Below are positions 46,020-56,000 of a stretch of 64,000 bases of DNA, piece after piece. Each line of letters opens with the position of its first letter. Position 1 is the stretch's first letter. The position numbers and the translations under genes are program-made. The notes beneath the pieces are model-generated. The model was not told where the DNA came from, ran no database searches, and saw only the letters and a program-made list of their open reading frames with translations. This DNA comes from Holtermannia corniformis (Eukaryota > Basidiomycota > Tremellomycetes > Holtermanniales): positions 364,108 to 428,107 of the forward strand of contig BCIJ01000016.1 of the NCBI GenBank assembly GCA_001599935.1, given 5' to 3'.

Positions 46020-47845
46020 TTAGCGAGCGAGCACACACACGGCCGCCAGACTTACAGGATCGCGCGTTTCAAACTGCAGCCAGTCGGACGTCCCGCTCGG
46101 GAGGAGACCCATGGTGGAGCACTTCCACAGGCCTAGCGCAAGCCTGGTCCATCAGTGAGCTAAACTCTAGGAATAGGGATGATGGTGGGAACGACGGTAC
46201 AGGGGGTGATGGAGCAAGAGAGGGGTGATGCGCGCGGATGACTTACACGAGGCATTGGCACAGCACGTACGCGGCCATGGGCGGCACCAGCAGCTTGTAC
46301 GACGGCTCCAGAGGCGTCGGGTTCTTTGCAGACGCAGGCGGTGGCGGCGGGGTCGGTCGGAACGGCTCAAACGCTGTAGCGTGTTAGTCTCGGCAATCAT
46401 ACAGAGACGTGATTTAGACTGTCCGGATGGGACGAGGCCCTCGCGCTGCGGCAAACGGGACACGCCACTTTGCAGAAACGTGCGAACAGGTTACCTTTAC
46501 ATCTACGACCGAGACCGATCGTTAATATCGATCCTCGTCACACCCACTCGTCTCGTTCGTCCAGACAAAGCGCGTCACTCGTCATAGTAGGTAATGCTGC
46601 GAGCCAGAGGCGCCAGCACGAGCGAGAAGTGGCTGGGCAAAGTAGGCATACCAGCTGTCGACTACCCTGAGCCATCGCGCACTGACACCTCGCGTGGGCT
46701 GCTCGATGCTCCAGACTTGTCAGCTCTACCTAGCCCGTTGGTGGCCAAGCTGCCATCTCGACCACCAGCGCGACAGATCAAGATCAGACGGCAATCTTGC
46801 GTGATCTCATCTTCGCTTGACTACAGCACTGACAATCTCGTCCGTGGTTGTGGCTCAGACAAGCTATACGGCGGGTGCCAAGTAGCTTACAAAGCAGGCC
46901 ACACTGTAGCCCTAGAATGCGGTATTGCAGACAGCTGGACAGCGAGTGCTCTGCAGTGCCAAGATCGGCCGACTCGGGTACCGGTGACAGCATAGGCCGT
47001 GCGCTGAACGACAGTCCCGAAATCTAGTCGAGCCGCCAGGGGACTGATAACAGGCCTTTAGGCTGATCACAAGCTGGTCATCAACTGCTGTTGGTTTCGC
47101 CGGTTCTTGGGACGGTCCAGTCCTAAGAGCGACAATTCGGTTTCAAAAGCCGAGACAGCTATGAGACCTGCCAGGCTGTTTTGCAGCTAATGGCGCCAAG
47201 GATGATCGTTCGACGGAACCCAAGCAGTCGGCCACCACGCGTCTCGGAATCCAAGCCTGACCGCGAGCTCAGGATGAACTCATGCGTCCACCCATCGGAA
47301 AGCAAAGCAAAGCTCGGGTCGCAGAGCTGACCATTCCCACCCAAAGCACTCGATTCCGCAAAAGTGAACGCACGTACCTTGGAGGATACCGAAGACGGCC
47401 TTGAAAGGGCTCAGCAGCAGCATGAAGACAATGCCAAGAGAGAAGATCTGCACGCCCGAGCCAGACATGTAGAGCATGATGGCCTGCATCGGCAGCTGCT
47501 TGGCGGGACTAGTGCCATAGTCAGCCTTGGGAACTCGACGTCGACCGGCCGAACGCACGAGAAAGCCAAGTCCCATGCCCGTCGGATCTTGAGTTCCGTC
47601 GCTTGCCGTGACCACGCTGCTGGAGGTTCTGCCCGTTTCTGCATGTCGCGTGAGTACTTTGATCTCGACTCGGGTGTGGCCGACTGACTTTACCAGCGGT
47701 GACGTCCTTTGAAGACGTCGTGAACGTGAACCCGGGAGGATTGGGGATACTCGCACCCCTTTGAATTGGTCAGCTCTGACTAGGACAACCTCGGTCGCAC
47801 TCACTTTGGCGGGCTGATCCCTGTAAAGTCTATGCTAAAGCCCAT
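46020..47845 (-). CDS. EMC4: ER membrane protein complex subunit 4 (EMC4)
   Basis: Join (minus) 47845-47805, 47758-47689, 47638-47559, 47508-47378, 46373-46247, 46143-46020; phases agree, 190 aa, close to the human length (183). EMC4 is part of the conserved complex that inserts tail-anchored and multipass proteins in the ER membrane. Signature: ATELKIRRAWDLAFSPAKQL, PMQAIMLYMSGSGVQIFSLG, IVFMLLLSPFKAVFGILQAF as first membrane region, KLLVPPMAAYVLCQCLVLAL as second, and GLWKCSTMGLLPSGTSDWL near the end. The fourth intron (47377-46374) is about 1 kb, roughly twenty times the usual size here, and contains an antisense 133-aa ATG frame. All other introns are 50-130 nt. Confidence 0.88.
46594..46995 (+). 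CDS. possible nested ORF inside the long EMC4 intron
   Basis: ATG-started 133-aa frame on the strand opposite EMC4, wholly inside its 1-kb intron. Begins MLRARGASTSEKWLGKVGIP and includes a Cys/Gly-rich stretch (RGCGSDKLYGGCQVAYKAGH). No family recognised and no intron evidence. It may be a chance frame in GC-rich sequence. Confidence 0.22.
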   Translation: MLRARGASTSEKWLGKVGIPAVDYPEPSRTDTSRGLLDAPDLSALPSPLVAKLPSRPPARQIKIRRQSCVISSSLDYSTDNLVRGCGSDKLYGGCQVAYKAGHTVALECGIADSWTASALQCQDRPTRVPVTA

Positions 47846-47991
47846 GCTGAGTATCTGACAGTCGACGCGAGGAAATGACAGCCAGGCCAGCAATCTCCAG
47901 CTCGGTCCCGGGCCACGTGGCGGCGAGGTCCGAGCACGACCACTGCAAAGCACTGCATCCCGCGCGGTTCCCACCCTCTAATAGATTGATC

Positions 47992-49265
47992 ATGCGCACA
48001 GCTTTGCTCATACTCCCACTTCTGACCGTCTCGGCCACGGCAGCTTTCCCCGCGTGTCCATCAACTCCAGTCCGCTCATGCTCCTCCGAAGCCGCAAGTA
48101 TCGACGCTTGCTGCGTTGCGACCCCCGGCCTGGTCGAGTTTGTGCAGCAGTTCGAGCCCGATATTGGAGATGGAGGTAGCTGGGGGATCGAGGCTTTGCA
48201 CGTACTGAGGTCTGTGATGGCAGACGGTGCTAGCCACCTCGGAATCGAGGCTGACGCTTGGGCAGCTGCGACGGGAGCGACGTTCAACTGCCGCAGTCAG
48301 CAAGGCTGTACACGCACGAACAAGTCGGTTCCTTCTGTGCGTCTTCACACCCTTTTGCGAGCCAAGGCGAGTTTGAGCTTGCGGAGAAGGCGTGGGCGCA
48401 GAGTGAAGTGGGTGAGAGCGTCGAAGAGGTCTGGGAGCGTTCGGTGAGTAGAAACATGGTTGAGTCTCGAGATCTCTAATGTCGCTACCAGTGGCTCAAC
48501 TCTGGCCGGCTGGTCTCTACGCTCGAGCCCGAGTGCTTTGCAGGGTATCAGACTGGCAGCGAGGTATGCTAATCGGTTCTATCGACCAAACTGATGTCGG
48601 CCACGCAGGTCCCGTTGTTCTTCAATACGATCCACAACCTGCACCGCAGTCTTCCCTCGGCTCAGAGATTGGATGACGCGGACGTGAGTCACGGGATTGC
48701 GATTGGCGTGTCAACAGGTATTGAAAGACCGCATAGATCACCCCGTCGGAAGACACGACGTATTCACTGAGCGAACTCGAGGCGGCAGTCTCGGTCTACG
48801 GGCACAGACCCTACGTAAGCTGACCGACCTTGACAGCGCCACAATAGTCTGCTGACGCTCGCAGTTTGACTGCATCAACGCAACGCTCAACACCATCACC
48901 TACCCACTGCACCTGATCGGCAAGTTCCAAGACGCAGTGTTCGAGCCAGCAGAAAGCAGCAGTACCGGCAACTGCCCCCGTGAAGGCATCCAGTGCGCTC
49001 CCCTGCTCATTCCAAGGTGTTCAATGCGCTTACCAACCGCAGCTATCCTCCCTCTGCGGTGCGCCCGCCAGTGACTGCCACACACACATGGGACCCAATC
49101 TACCGTCCATCGCCACGACCCATCTCGCTCTCTGGTGACCCGGAGAAACGGCTCGGTGCGACCCCTGTGGCAGAAAAGCTCGGCTTCTTCAAGCAAAAGG
49201 ATGAAAAGCTCGAGGAGCGCAAAGAGGTGGTCGAGGACAAAAAGTGGCATCGGGATGAGCTCTAG
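47992..49265 (+). CDS. secreted RNase T2-like protein lacking the catalytic residues
   Basis: Join 47992-48209, 48266-48443, 48492-48563, 48609-48683, 48737-48814, 48865-48992, 49043-49265; phases agree, 323 aa. A clear signal peptide (MRTALLILPLLTVSATAAFP) precedes RSCSSEAASIDACCVATPGL and VQQFEPDIGD, as in fungal RNase T2. The first active-site motif (I-H-G-L-W-P) reads IEALHV at 66-71, so the catalytic His is Glu67. The second (EHEWxKHGTC) reads ERSWLNSGRL at 130-139: His, Glu, Lys and His are replaced by Arg131, Ser132, Asn135 and Ser136. Flanking framework is kept (CDGS, ARLYTH, STLEPECFAGY, VPLFFNTIHNLHRSLP, ITPSEDTTYSLSELEAAV). The tail after residue ~280 is rich in Lys and Glu. The fold is probably retained without RNase activity. 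Confidence 0.75.
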
Positions 49266-49338
49266 TCGGCGTCCGAGGGTCTGTGCGAACATTGGGCATG
49301 GTGTGTAACATAGACAAGGCATCGCAGTGCATAGGTCA

Positions 49339-50574
49339 TCAGTACCCGTCTTCGCGCTTGGCCAACAGCGCCACGCGGTCCCAACGTTCAACCCAGGCCA
49401 CGACGTCGTCCCACGTCTCGGCCCTCTCGATCCCGTCGACGAGCTCGACATCCTCACCGTAATCTGCCACTTGGGCGGCGGCGCGCTCTTCAAACGTCAT
49501 GAAATCGACCGGTGTGGACAGGCCCGAACGACGCTTGTTCCACCTGTACGGCCCGAACAAGAGGCACAGAGGGCGTTCCCCGGACGCGAGCGCGATCGGT
49601 TCAATGTTGTCAAAGTGGTCGTCGATCAGCAGCGAGGCGCCAAGCTTACGGACGACCTGTGCAAGCGCAGCGTCAGCCAGATGGTCCCTGCCACGGACGT
49701 ACCTCGAGTTTCCCAAGGGCACCTTTACCGGCCCCGAGACTGTTCTTATAAGTCTCGATCAGCTTCTTCTCCACCTCTTGGTCGTTGGGCTTGTGACCCG
49801 CTTCGTCAAGGTTTCGGCCATCGTCGTTCCCTAGAACATGTTTGACGGCGGAATCGATCGATTCCCAAGAGCCTACAAAGTGCAGTCCTTGGATATGGTC
49901 TTGGGCGTCGTCGCCGATGGTGATCCCTTGCTCCGAGAGCCATTTGAGCACCGACGGCTTGTCGGCTGATGAGCGCGCCGTGACAATGTGCAGAGGGTGG
50001 CCGAGTTGGCGCAGCCGACCGAGTGCGGGAACCAGGCCTGGGACTGGAGTCGTCTTGGGTAGGAGATTGCCCATGGCCATGATCTTTGCTTGGACCGCTG
50101 CGTGCGTCAGTCTCGACCTCGTGCGGGCAGGCTACGACTGACTACCAGGAGAGCCCCAGCCTCTGTTCTTGAACAGGTAGTAGAACTCGAGGTCGTCGCT
50201 GTGCTCATCAGCGTCGTCACATAGCCATGGATCCGAGCCACCCACAGCGTAAAGTCTGTACCAAACTTTTCGTTGTGCTCGACCACGAGCGCCAGCATGG
50301 TGCACGTGAACACCTCGTCAAAGTCGAGGCAGATGACACGGGCGTTCTTGGCTTCGTTTGGGCCAGGGATCATTTGAGACCTCCCACGGGTATCGTCAAA
50401 GTCGGACGAGCGTACATTGACGTCGAGTGACATGTGCCGCGAGGCGATTGCGTCGCTGGGCGGACGGGACGGGTACGGCGTCCATCCAGTGTGCCCGAGG
50501 GATGTCGGGGACTGTTTGGACTGCTCGCTGGTTTTGAGCGGGAGCAGAGACGCTGGCTTTGTTGCGATGGGCAT
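49339..50574 (-). CDS. HAD-superfamily hydrolase-like protein
   Basis: Start ATG 50574, end 49339, four exons. HAD motif I is ICLDFDEVFTCTM (DFDEV, nucleophile and acid/base Asp), motif II lies in LHIVTARSSADKPSVL, and the motif IV region is GASLLIDDHFDNI. EHNEKFGTDFTLDDLEFYYL, LFKNRGWG and LLPKTTPVPGLVPALGRLRQ complete the cap and core. The arrangement resembles the fungal proteins related to 5'-nucleotidases/NT5C-like phosphatases. The substrate is not evident. The N-terminal ~70 residues are low complexity. The C-terminus (ETWDDVVAWVERWDRVALLA) is helical. Confidence 0.72.
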
Positions 50575-51092
50575 GCTGGCTGTGTTAGTGCGTGCGGTAC
50601 CGAGTGAGTACAGTAGTGGGCTATAAGAGAAGCTAGGCGTTGAGCGGGGCAGGGCTCCTTTGAGCTAGTAAGAAGGCAGCCCTCCGTTGTCAGTGCAGAG
50701 TCGTGTGAGCGCGCTGTCAGCTCGGATGGGCACGGCATCAGCGAGCACACGGGTTGTCATTGCTGTTGCGGCTTGCCACTGTACGGCCGTGCACCGGCGC
50801 CACCACCGCCACGCGTGCCGTAAGATCGGCAAACCCCCCTAACCCCGCTGGCATGGTTGACGCCTACGGTTGTTAACGCCGCGGTGCCGCAAGCCTATCC
50901 ATCCGCCCGCATGGCAATAGCACCAGCCTGAACCGCCCGACCCAACTCTAGCTGCACCCTCAACCTCCTTTCCGACCCGACCATCATCCTCGGCAGCCTC
51001 AACCAAGCCTCATCGACACTCTCTTGTCCCTCACCCTACTTCAACTCGACACAGAGGCAGCCCAGTCACATCCCCAAAAGTCGGCATCAACA
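50575..51092. other. Divergent promoter region
   Basis: 518 bp between the HAD-like gene and RAS. Contains pyrimidine-rich tracts near 50930-51060, typical of highly expressed fungal promoters. Nothing else recognised. Confidence 0.4.
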
Positions 51093-52395
51093 ATGTCAAA
51101 GGTCCGTCTCGGCGTGCACCCATCGCGTGTCCGCGCCATGGCTGATCACGTCTGTACAGGCCCAGTTTCTGAGAGAATACAAGCTCGTGGTCGTTGGCGG
51201 CGGTGGTGCGTTGCTATCGCTGTTCTCATCCCCTACGCCTTGGCACACTGCCTGCCCATGACCGTTGAGCTCGGACCTTGACCCGCTTCTAAATCGACCG
51301 GGTGCTGTCTCGGAATCCGTCCGATCGGCACCGGCTCGGTTGGGATCAGGTATGGCGGTCGACACCGCCCGCTGGGTCTCGACAAGCATCGCTGTGTCGG
51401 GTTTGCTCGACCAACTTAGGCTCGTGCACAGACTAGTCTTGAGCGTGGTGCCGTGTATGGCTCGCCAATCCTTTCGCTATCACGCCACATTGCTCTCTTT
51501 GAATGCTGATCCTGGCCAGGCGTCGGCAAGTCGGCTTTGACGATCCAGTTTATCCAGTCGCATGTGAGTCGCTTGCGAGCTCCAATTACAGAGACTGACA
51601 GTGCGCAAAGTTCGTGGACGAGTGAGTTTACGCTAGTGCCCGGTGACAGGGGCTAATGTGGCCGTGGTAAGATATGACCCGACGATTGGTGCGTGCCAAT
51701 GTGGATCCTGGCCGTCCGAGCTCACGCCATGCAGAGGATTCATACCGCAAGCAATGCATTATCGATGACGAGGTCGCACTGCTCGATGTGTTGGATACGG
51801 CCGGACAGGAGGAGTATGGTGCCATGAGGGAGCAGTACATGCGGACGGGTATGTCGACTGCTTGGTGCAGGACTGTCGTTGATGCCACTACAGGCGAGGG
51901 CTTCCTGCTGGTCTATGCGATCACGGCGAGGAGCTCGTTTGAGGAGATCTCGACGTTCCACCAGCAGATCCTGAGGGTTCGTCGGCACCGAGCCGCGGGT
52001 TGATGGGTTGACGACGCTACAGGTCAAGGACAAGGACTACTTTCCAGTCGTTGTCGTCGCGAACAAGTGCGACTTGGAGCCCGAGAGGCAGGTCGGAGCT
52101 TCGGGTGTGTGCTGGCGAACCTTTTACGCTCTAGGACTGACACGTTGCAGAGGGATCCGACCTCGCGCGGCATTTCGGCGCACAGTGCATCGAGACGTCG
52201 GCCAAGCAGCGGATCAATGTCGACGAAGCGTTCATGGCCGTCGTGCGTGCGATCCGGCGCTACAACAAGGAGTCCGGCCCCCAGCCTGGCGGCGCGGCGG
52301 CGGCCAACAAGGCTACGAACGCGCAGGGAGGTCGCGCCGGGACCGACGAGGCGGACGGCCACAAGGGCGGGTGCTGTGGTTGCGTCGTGCTCTAG
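51093..52395 (+). CDS. RAS1: Ras-family small GTPase
   Basis: Multi-exon gene; the first exon is only three codons. The G motifs are intact: GGGGVGKSA (G1, split by a ~310-nt intron), YDPTIEDSYRKQ (G2/effector), [20 protein letters not shown] (G3), NKCDLE (G4) and ETSAK (G5). The chain starts [15 protein letters not shown], as in fungal Ras1. The C-terminus is CCGCVVL, a CaaX box (CVVL) with upstream cysteines suited to prenylation and palmitoylation for plasma-membrane targeting. The hypervariable region ([20 protein letters not shown]) is short. Ras1 couples nutrient and pheromone signals to cAMP and MAPK pathways. No activating or dominant-negative residue is evident at the codon 12/61 equivalents. 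Confidence 0.93.
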
Positions 52396-53031
52396 TGCAT
52401 GCGCCTGGACCGCGACAGGAGGCTGGTGGAGGGGAGGTAGGCAGCAGTGGTGTTGTTGTGCTTGTGTGATTCCTGGAGACTGAGATGTCAAGTGCTAATG
52501 ACTAGCTTGCGGTGGATCGTGCCGGCATTGTTTGGTCCAAGTTGACGGAAGCGGCAACGTCGTCGCTCGCATTCTGCATTCCGTCGCTGCAAAGGATTGT
52601 TGCGTACACGCTGATACAGACTGCTGGCCAGATGGATGCAGTCGCCAGGACCGACTAGGTCGACTTGGACGAGAGCGAGCTCCTATCGTGCCACGAGGGT
52701 TGGCAGACTCGACCTTGCTTGTCATCCACCATCAGCACGCGCGAAGCTCTGGCCGCTGTGCGCTTGGACCCGCGTTTCAACTGTGTTTGCGGTGGCGCGA
52801 CGACCGCACAGACGGTACAACCTCACCGTCATCACTCCAACCTACCCGTCCTCTCCAGTGAACCCTCGCGAGCTCGCTAGCGTGCAGACGTGGCCGCTGT
52901 CGTCTCTCGATCGCTGCTGCCGCTCGACAGACGACCGTCTCCTATCCCTAGTGCAGTGCGCCGTCCTTTGGCTTGGCCCGACCCCTAGCTCATCGCTGAC
53001 CAACAATCAACTAGGTCGGTGACACGTCGCG
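52396..53031. other. Intergenic region between RAS and kinesin genes
   Basis: 636 bp, both neighbours on the plus strand. Short frames only; no RNA gene or repeat recognised. Confidence 0.4.
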
Positions 53032-56000
53032 ATGCAGGTGACGAGAAAGCCGTCGTTTGGCTTCAACCCGCCGCCATCACCGTCACCGAGGTCGACGTCG
53101 GCAACCAGTCAGCATCAGCCTGGCATGGTGTCAAACGGACAGGACGGTGCCGACGAGCACGTCAAAGTCGGTGCGTCGACTGCTTGCGTCGGTCGTCGAT
53201 CCAGAATCTGATCAGTCACTCGTAGTGGTCAGAATCCGTCCGTCAACCAACAATGACGCCTCGATCCCGTCAAGGTTCCTTCGCACAGTGCTCAAGCCCT
53301 CGTCGGATGCCGAGCTCAAACTCGACGTCGATCCGGCCATGCTGTCCGGTCAAGCCATGGGCACGGCAGGTCCGTCAGGCAGCAAAAAGGCGCCGTCCTT
53401 TTCCTATGATCGAGTCCTGCCAGAGGAATCGACCCAGCTCGAGGTATACGAGGCGACGGCCGCGTCGGCCGTGGAGAAGTTTATGCGGGGCTTCAATGTG
53501 ACCGTGCTGGCGTGAGGAGACTGCAACGCAGAGAGCCACCGGCTGACGAGCTTAGCTACGGTCAGACGAGCTCGGGCAAGTCGTATTCCATGGGCACGAC
53601 CGGCGTCGAGACAGACTACTCGTCACAAGCTAGTACCCCTACCTCCTCCCCTGGCGCTCCGCCATCACCTTCGTCGCGGATCGGCATCATCCCGCGCGCC
53701 GTATCAGACATCTTTGAGCGCGCCGAGCAAATCCGTCGTGCCAGTGGCCCAGGCGCATCTTACGAGGCCAAACTGAGCTTCCTGGAACTCTACAATGAAG
53801 ACTTGATCGACCTCCTGGGACCCACCAACGGACCTCAAGTCCAGATCCGCGAGGACCGCGAAGGCAGGATCATCTGGTCCGGCCTGAAAGAAGTCAAAGT
53901 CAAGACCACGGACGAGGTCATGCACCACCTTCAAGAGGGCAGTGCAAGACGGCGGACGGGCGAAACAGGCATGAACGCCACCAGTTCACGAAGTCATGCC
54001 ATCTTCTCACTCTCCCTCGTCCAGAGGCGACGAGCACCCGCCGCCAGCAGCTCTGGCCGTGAAACGCCAGGAGTGAAACGACCTGCTTCCACAACAGGCT
54101 TGCCCATGCCGAGGAGTATGACCCCGTCGGGCTCTCGGTCCCAGACGCCTAGTAGCTTTACGCCCTCCAAGTCGGGCCTGAGACCGACCAGCCTGTATGG
54201 TGCTGGGCGCCCGATGAGCCCGGCCGTGAGTCCGGGAAGAGACGACGAGGATGAAGAATGGGTCACGGCCACGGGCAAGTTCAACATGGTCGACTTGGCT
54301 GGCTCTGAGCGGGTATGTTGAGCTTCTGAACACCCGTCACAAGCTGAGATCGCCCAGCTCAAGCGCACGGCCGCGCAGGGCGATAGGATGAAAGAAGGGA
54401 TCGCAATCAACAGCGGGCTGTTGGCGCTCGGCAACGTCATCTCGGCTCGTAAGTGTCTGCTCCATCTGCCAGGCCACAGCTGATACGCGCAGTCGGTGAT
54501 CCCGCTAAAGCTCGTACAACGACTTATATCCCTTACCGAGACTCCAAGCTCACTCGGCTCTTGCAAGACTCTCTCGGCGGCAACGCCTACACGGTCATGA
54601 TCGCCTGTGTCTCCCCGATCGAGTACAACGCCGCCGAGACGCTCAACACGCTCAAATACGCCGCTCGCGCACGCAACATCAAGAACCAGGCCAAGCTGAA
54701 TCAGGTCGAAGCTGGCTGGGACGATGTCGAGCATCTGCAGACGACTGTGCTGCGACTGCGCAAAGAGCTTGGCGTGGTGAAAGGTGCTTTGGAGGATGCC
54801 GGGGCTGGCACGGTGACGGTCAAGAACTTGGGCGCGATCACAGAGGAGGCCCATGGGATCAAGGCTTCACAGCGCATTGCAGAGATGCAGCGCGACCATG
54901 ACGAGGTGGGTTGAGCCCAGGTTGTAGTGTCTCGTACTGACACGATCCAGCTGAACCGGCAACTCCTCGAAAAGTCGGGCGAGATTGCGCGCTTGACGAG
55001 TGAGCTGCAGACGAGCCGTGCAGGAGGCTTCGACGCCGGCAGTGACTTTCGAGAGGCAGTCGGGCCCATCATTGCCGAGTATGAGAAGACGGTGGCCGGG
55101 TTTGAAGCGCGTATCCAGGATCTGCAGGCCAACCTGGTGAGTTTTCGTGTACGTCCAGAGCCCGATTGACGTTTCGCAGACCATGTCGAATGAGATTCGG
55201 GACGAGCAGGAAGAGCTGCTGGAAGAGTTGGATACACGACAGCTGCAGCAGGACAACTACATTACAGAGCTGAAAGCTCGCGTCGCCCGTCTCAGTGAGC
55301 GAGAGGCGTCACACGAGGTGATTCCCTGATCGCCGTGCAGCGCGTGTGCTGACTTTCACAGGGCTACATCCGCGACCTGGAACTCAAGCTCAAAACGTAT
55401 GCGGAAAAGGAAGACTCGACGTCGGATGCCGTGGCCGAGCTGCGCAAGGAGATTGCGAGATACAAGGAAGCCGAAGGTCAAGTCGCGCTCTATGTGGCCG
55501 AACTCGAGAGCCGACTGGGAAGGAGTGATGCCGAAACGGCCGATCTCCGCCAACGGATCGAGACTTTCGAAGAGGAACTCAAGCGCCGAGACGACATGTA
55601 CCGCGATCTCGAGGCTCGTATGGCTTTGCTCGACACAACGGCCGAGACCAAGCAGCTTCTCTCCGAACTCGAGGGTAAAGACCGCAAGGTCGCAGACGTT
55701 GAACGTCAACTGCAGAGCGCGCTAGCAAGCAGAGAACAGGTTGGAGCCGAGCTCGATCAGCTGCTTGAAGCTTCACGCGCCGAAAAGGAGACGCAAGAGG
55801 ATCTGCGGCGGCAAATCAAGCAGCTGCAGACGTCGAGTCCCTCCAGACCTACATTCAACACGGCCCGCACCATGTCATCGGGCGAGGTGTACCTCACGCC
55901 TTCGATCGAGATCTCGCACCAACTGCTGCCTAGCTTGACACCCCACTCCCCTGCGTCCGACAAGCATGAGATGACGCCACCAGACACGCCAGAGTTTGCA

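Noticed and set aside
54007..54854. 286-aa minus-strand frame opposite the kinesin
   Set aside because: Antisense shadow of the motor domain, whose plus-strand reading has all kinesin motifs.
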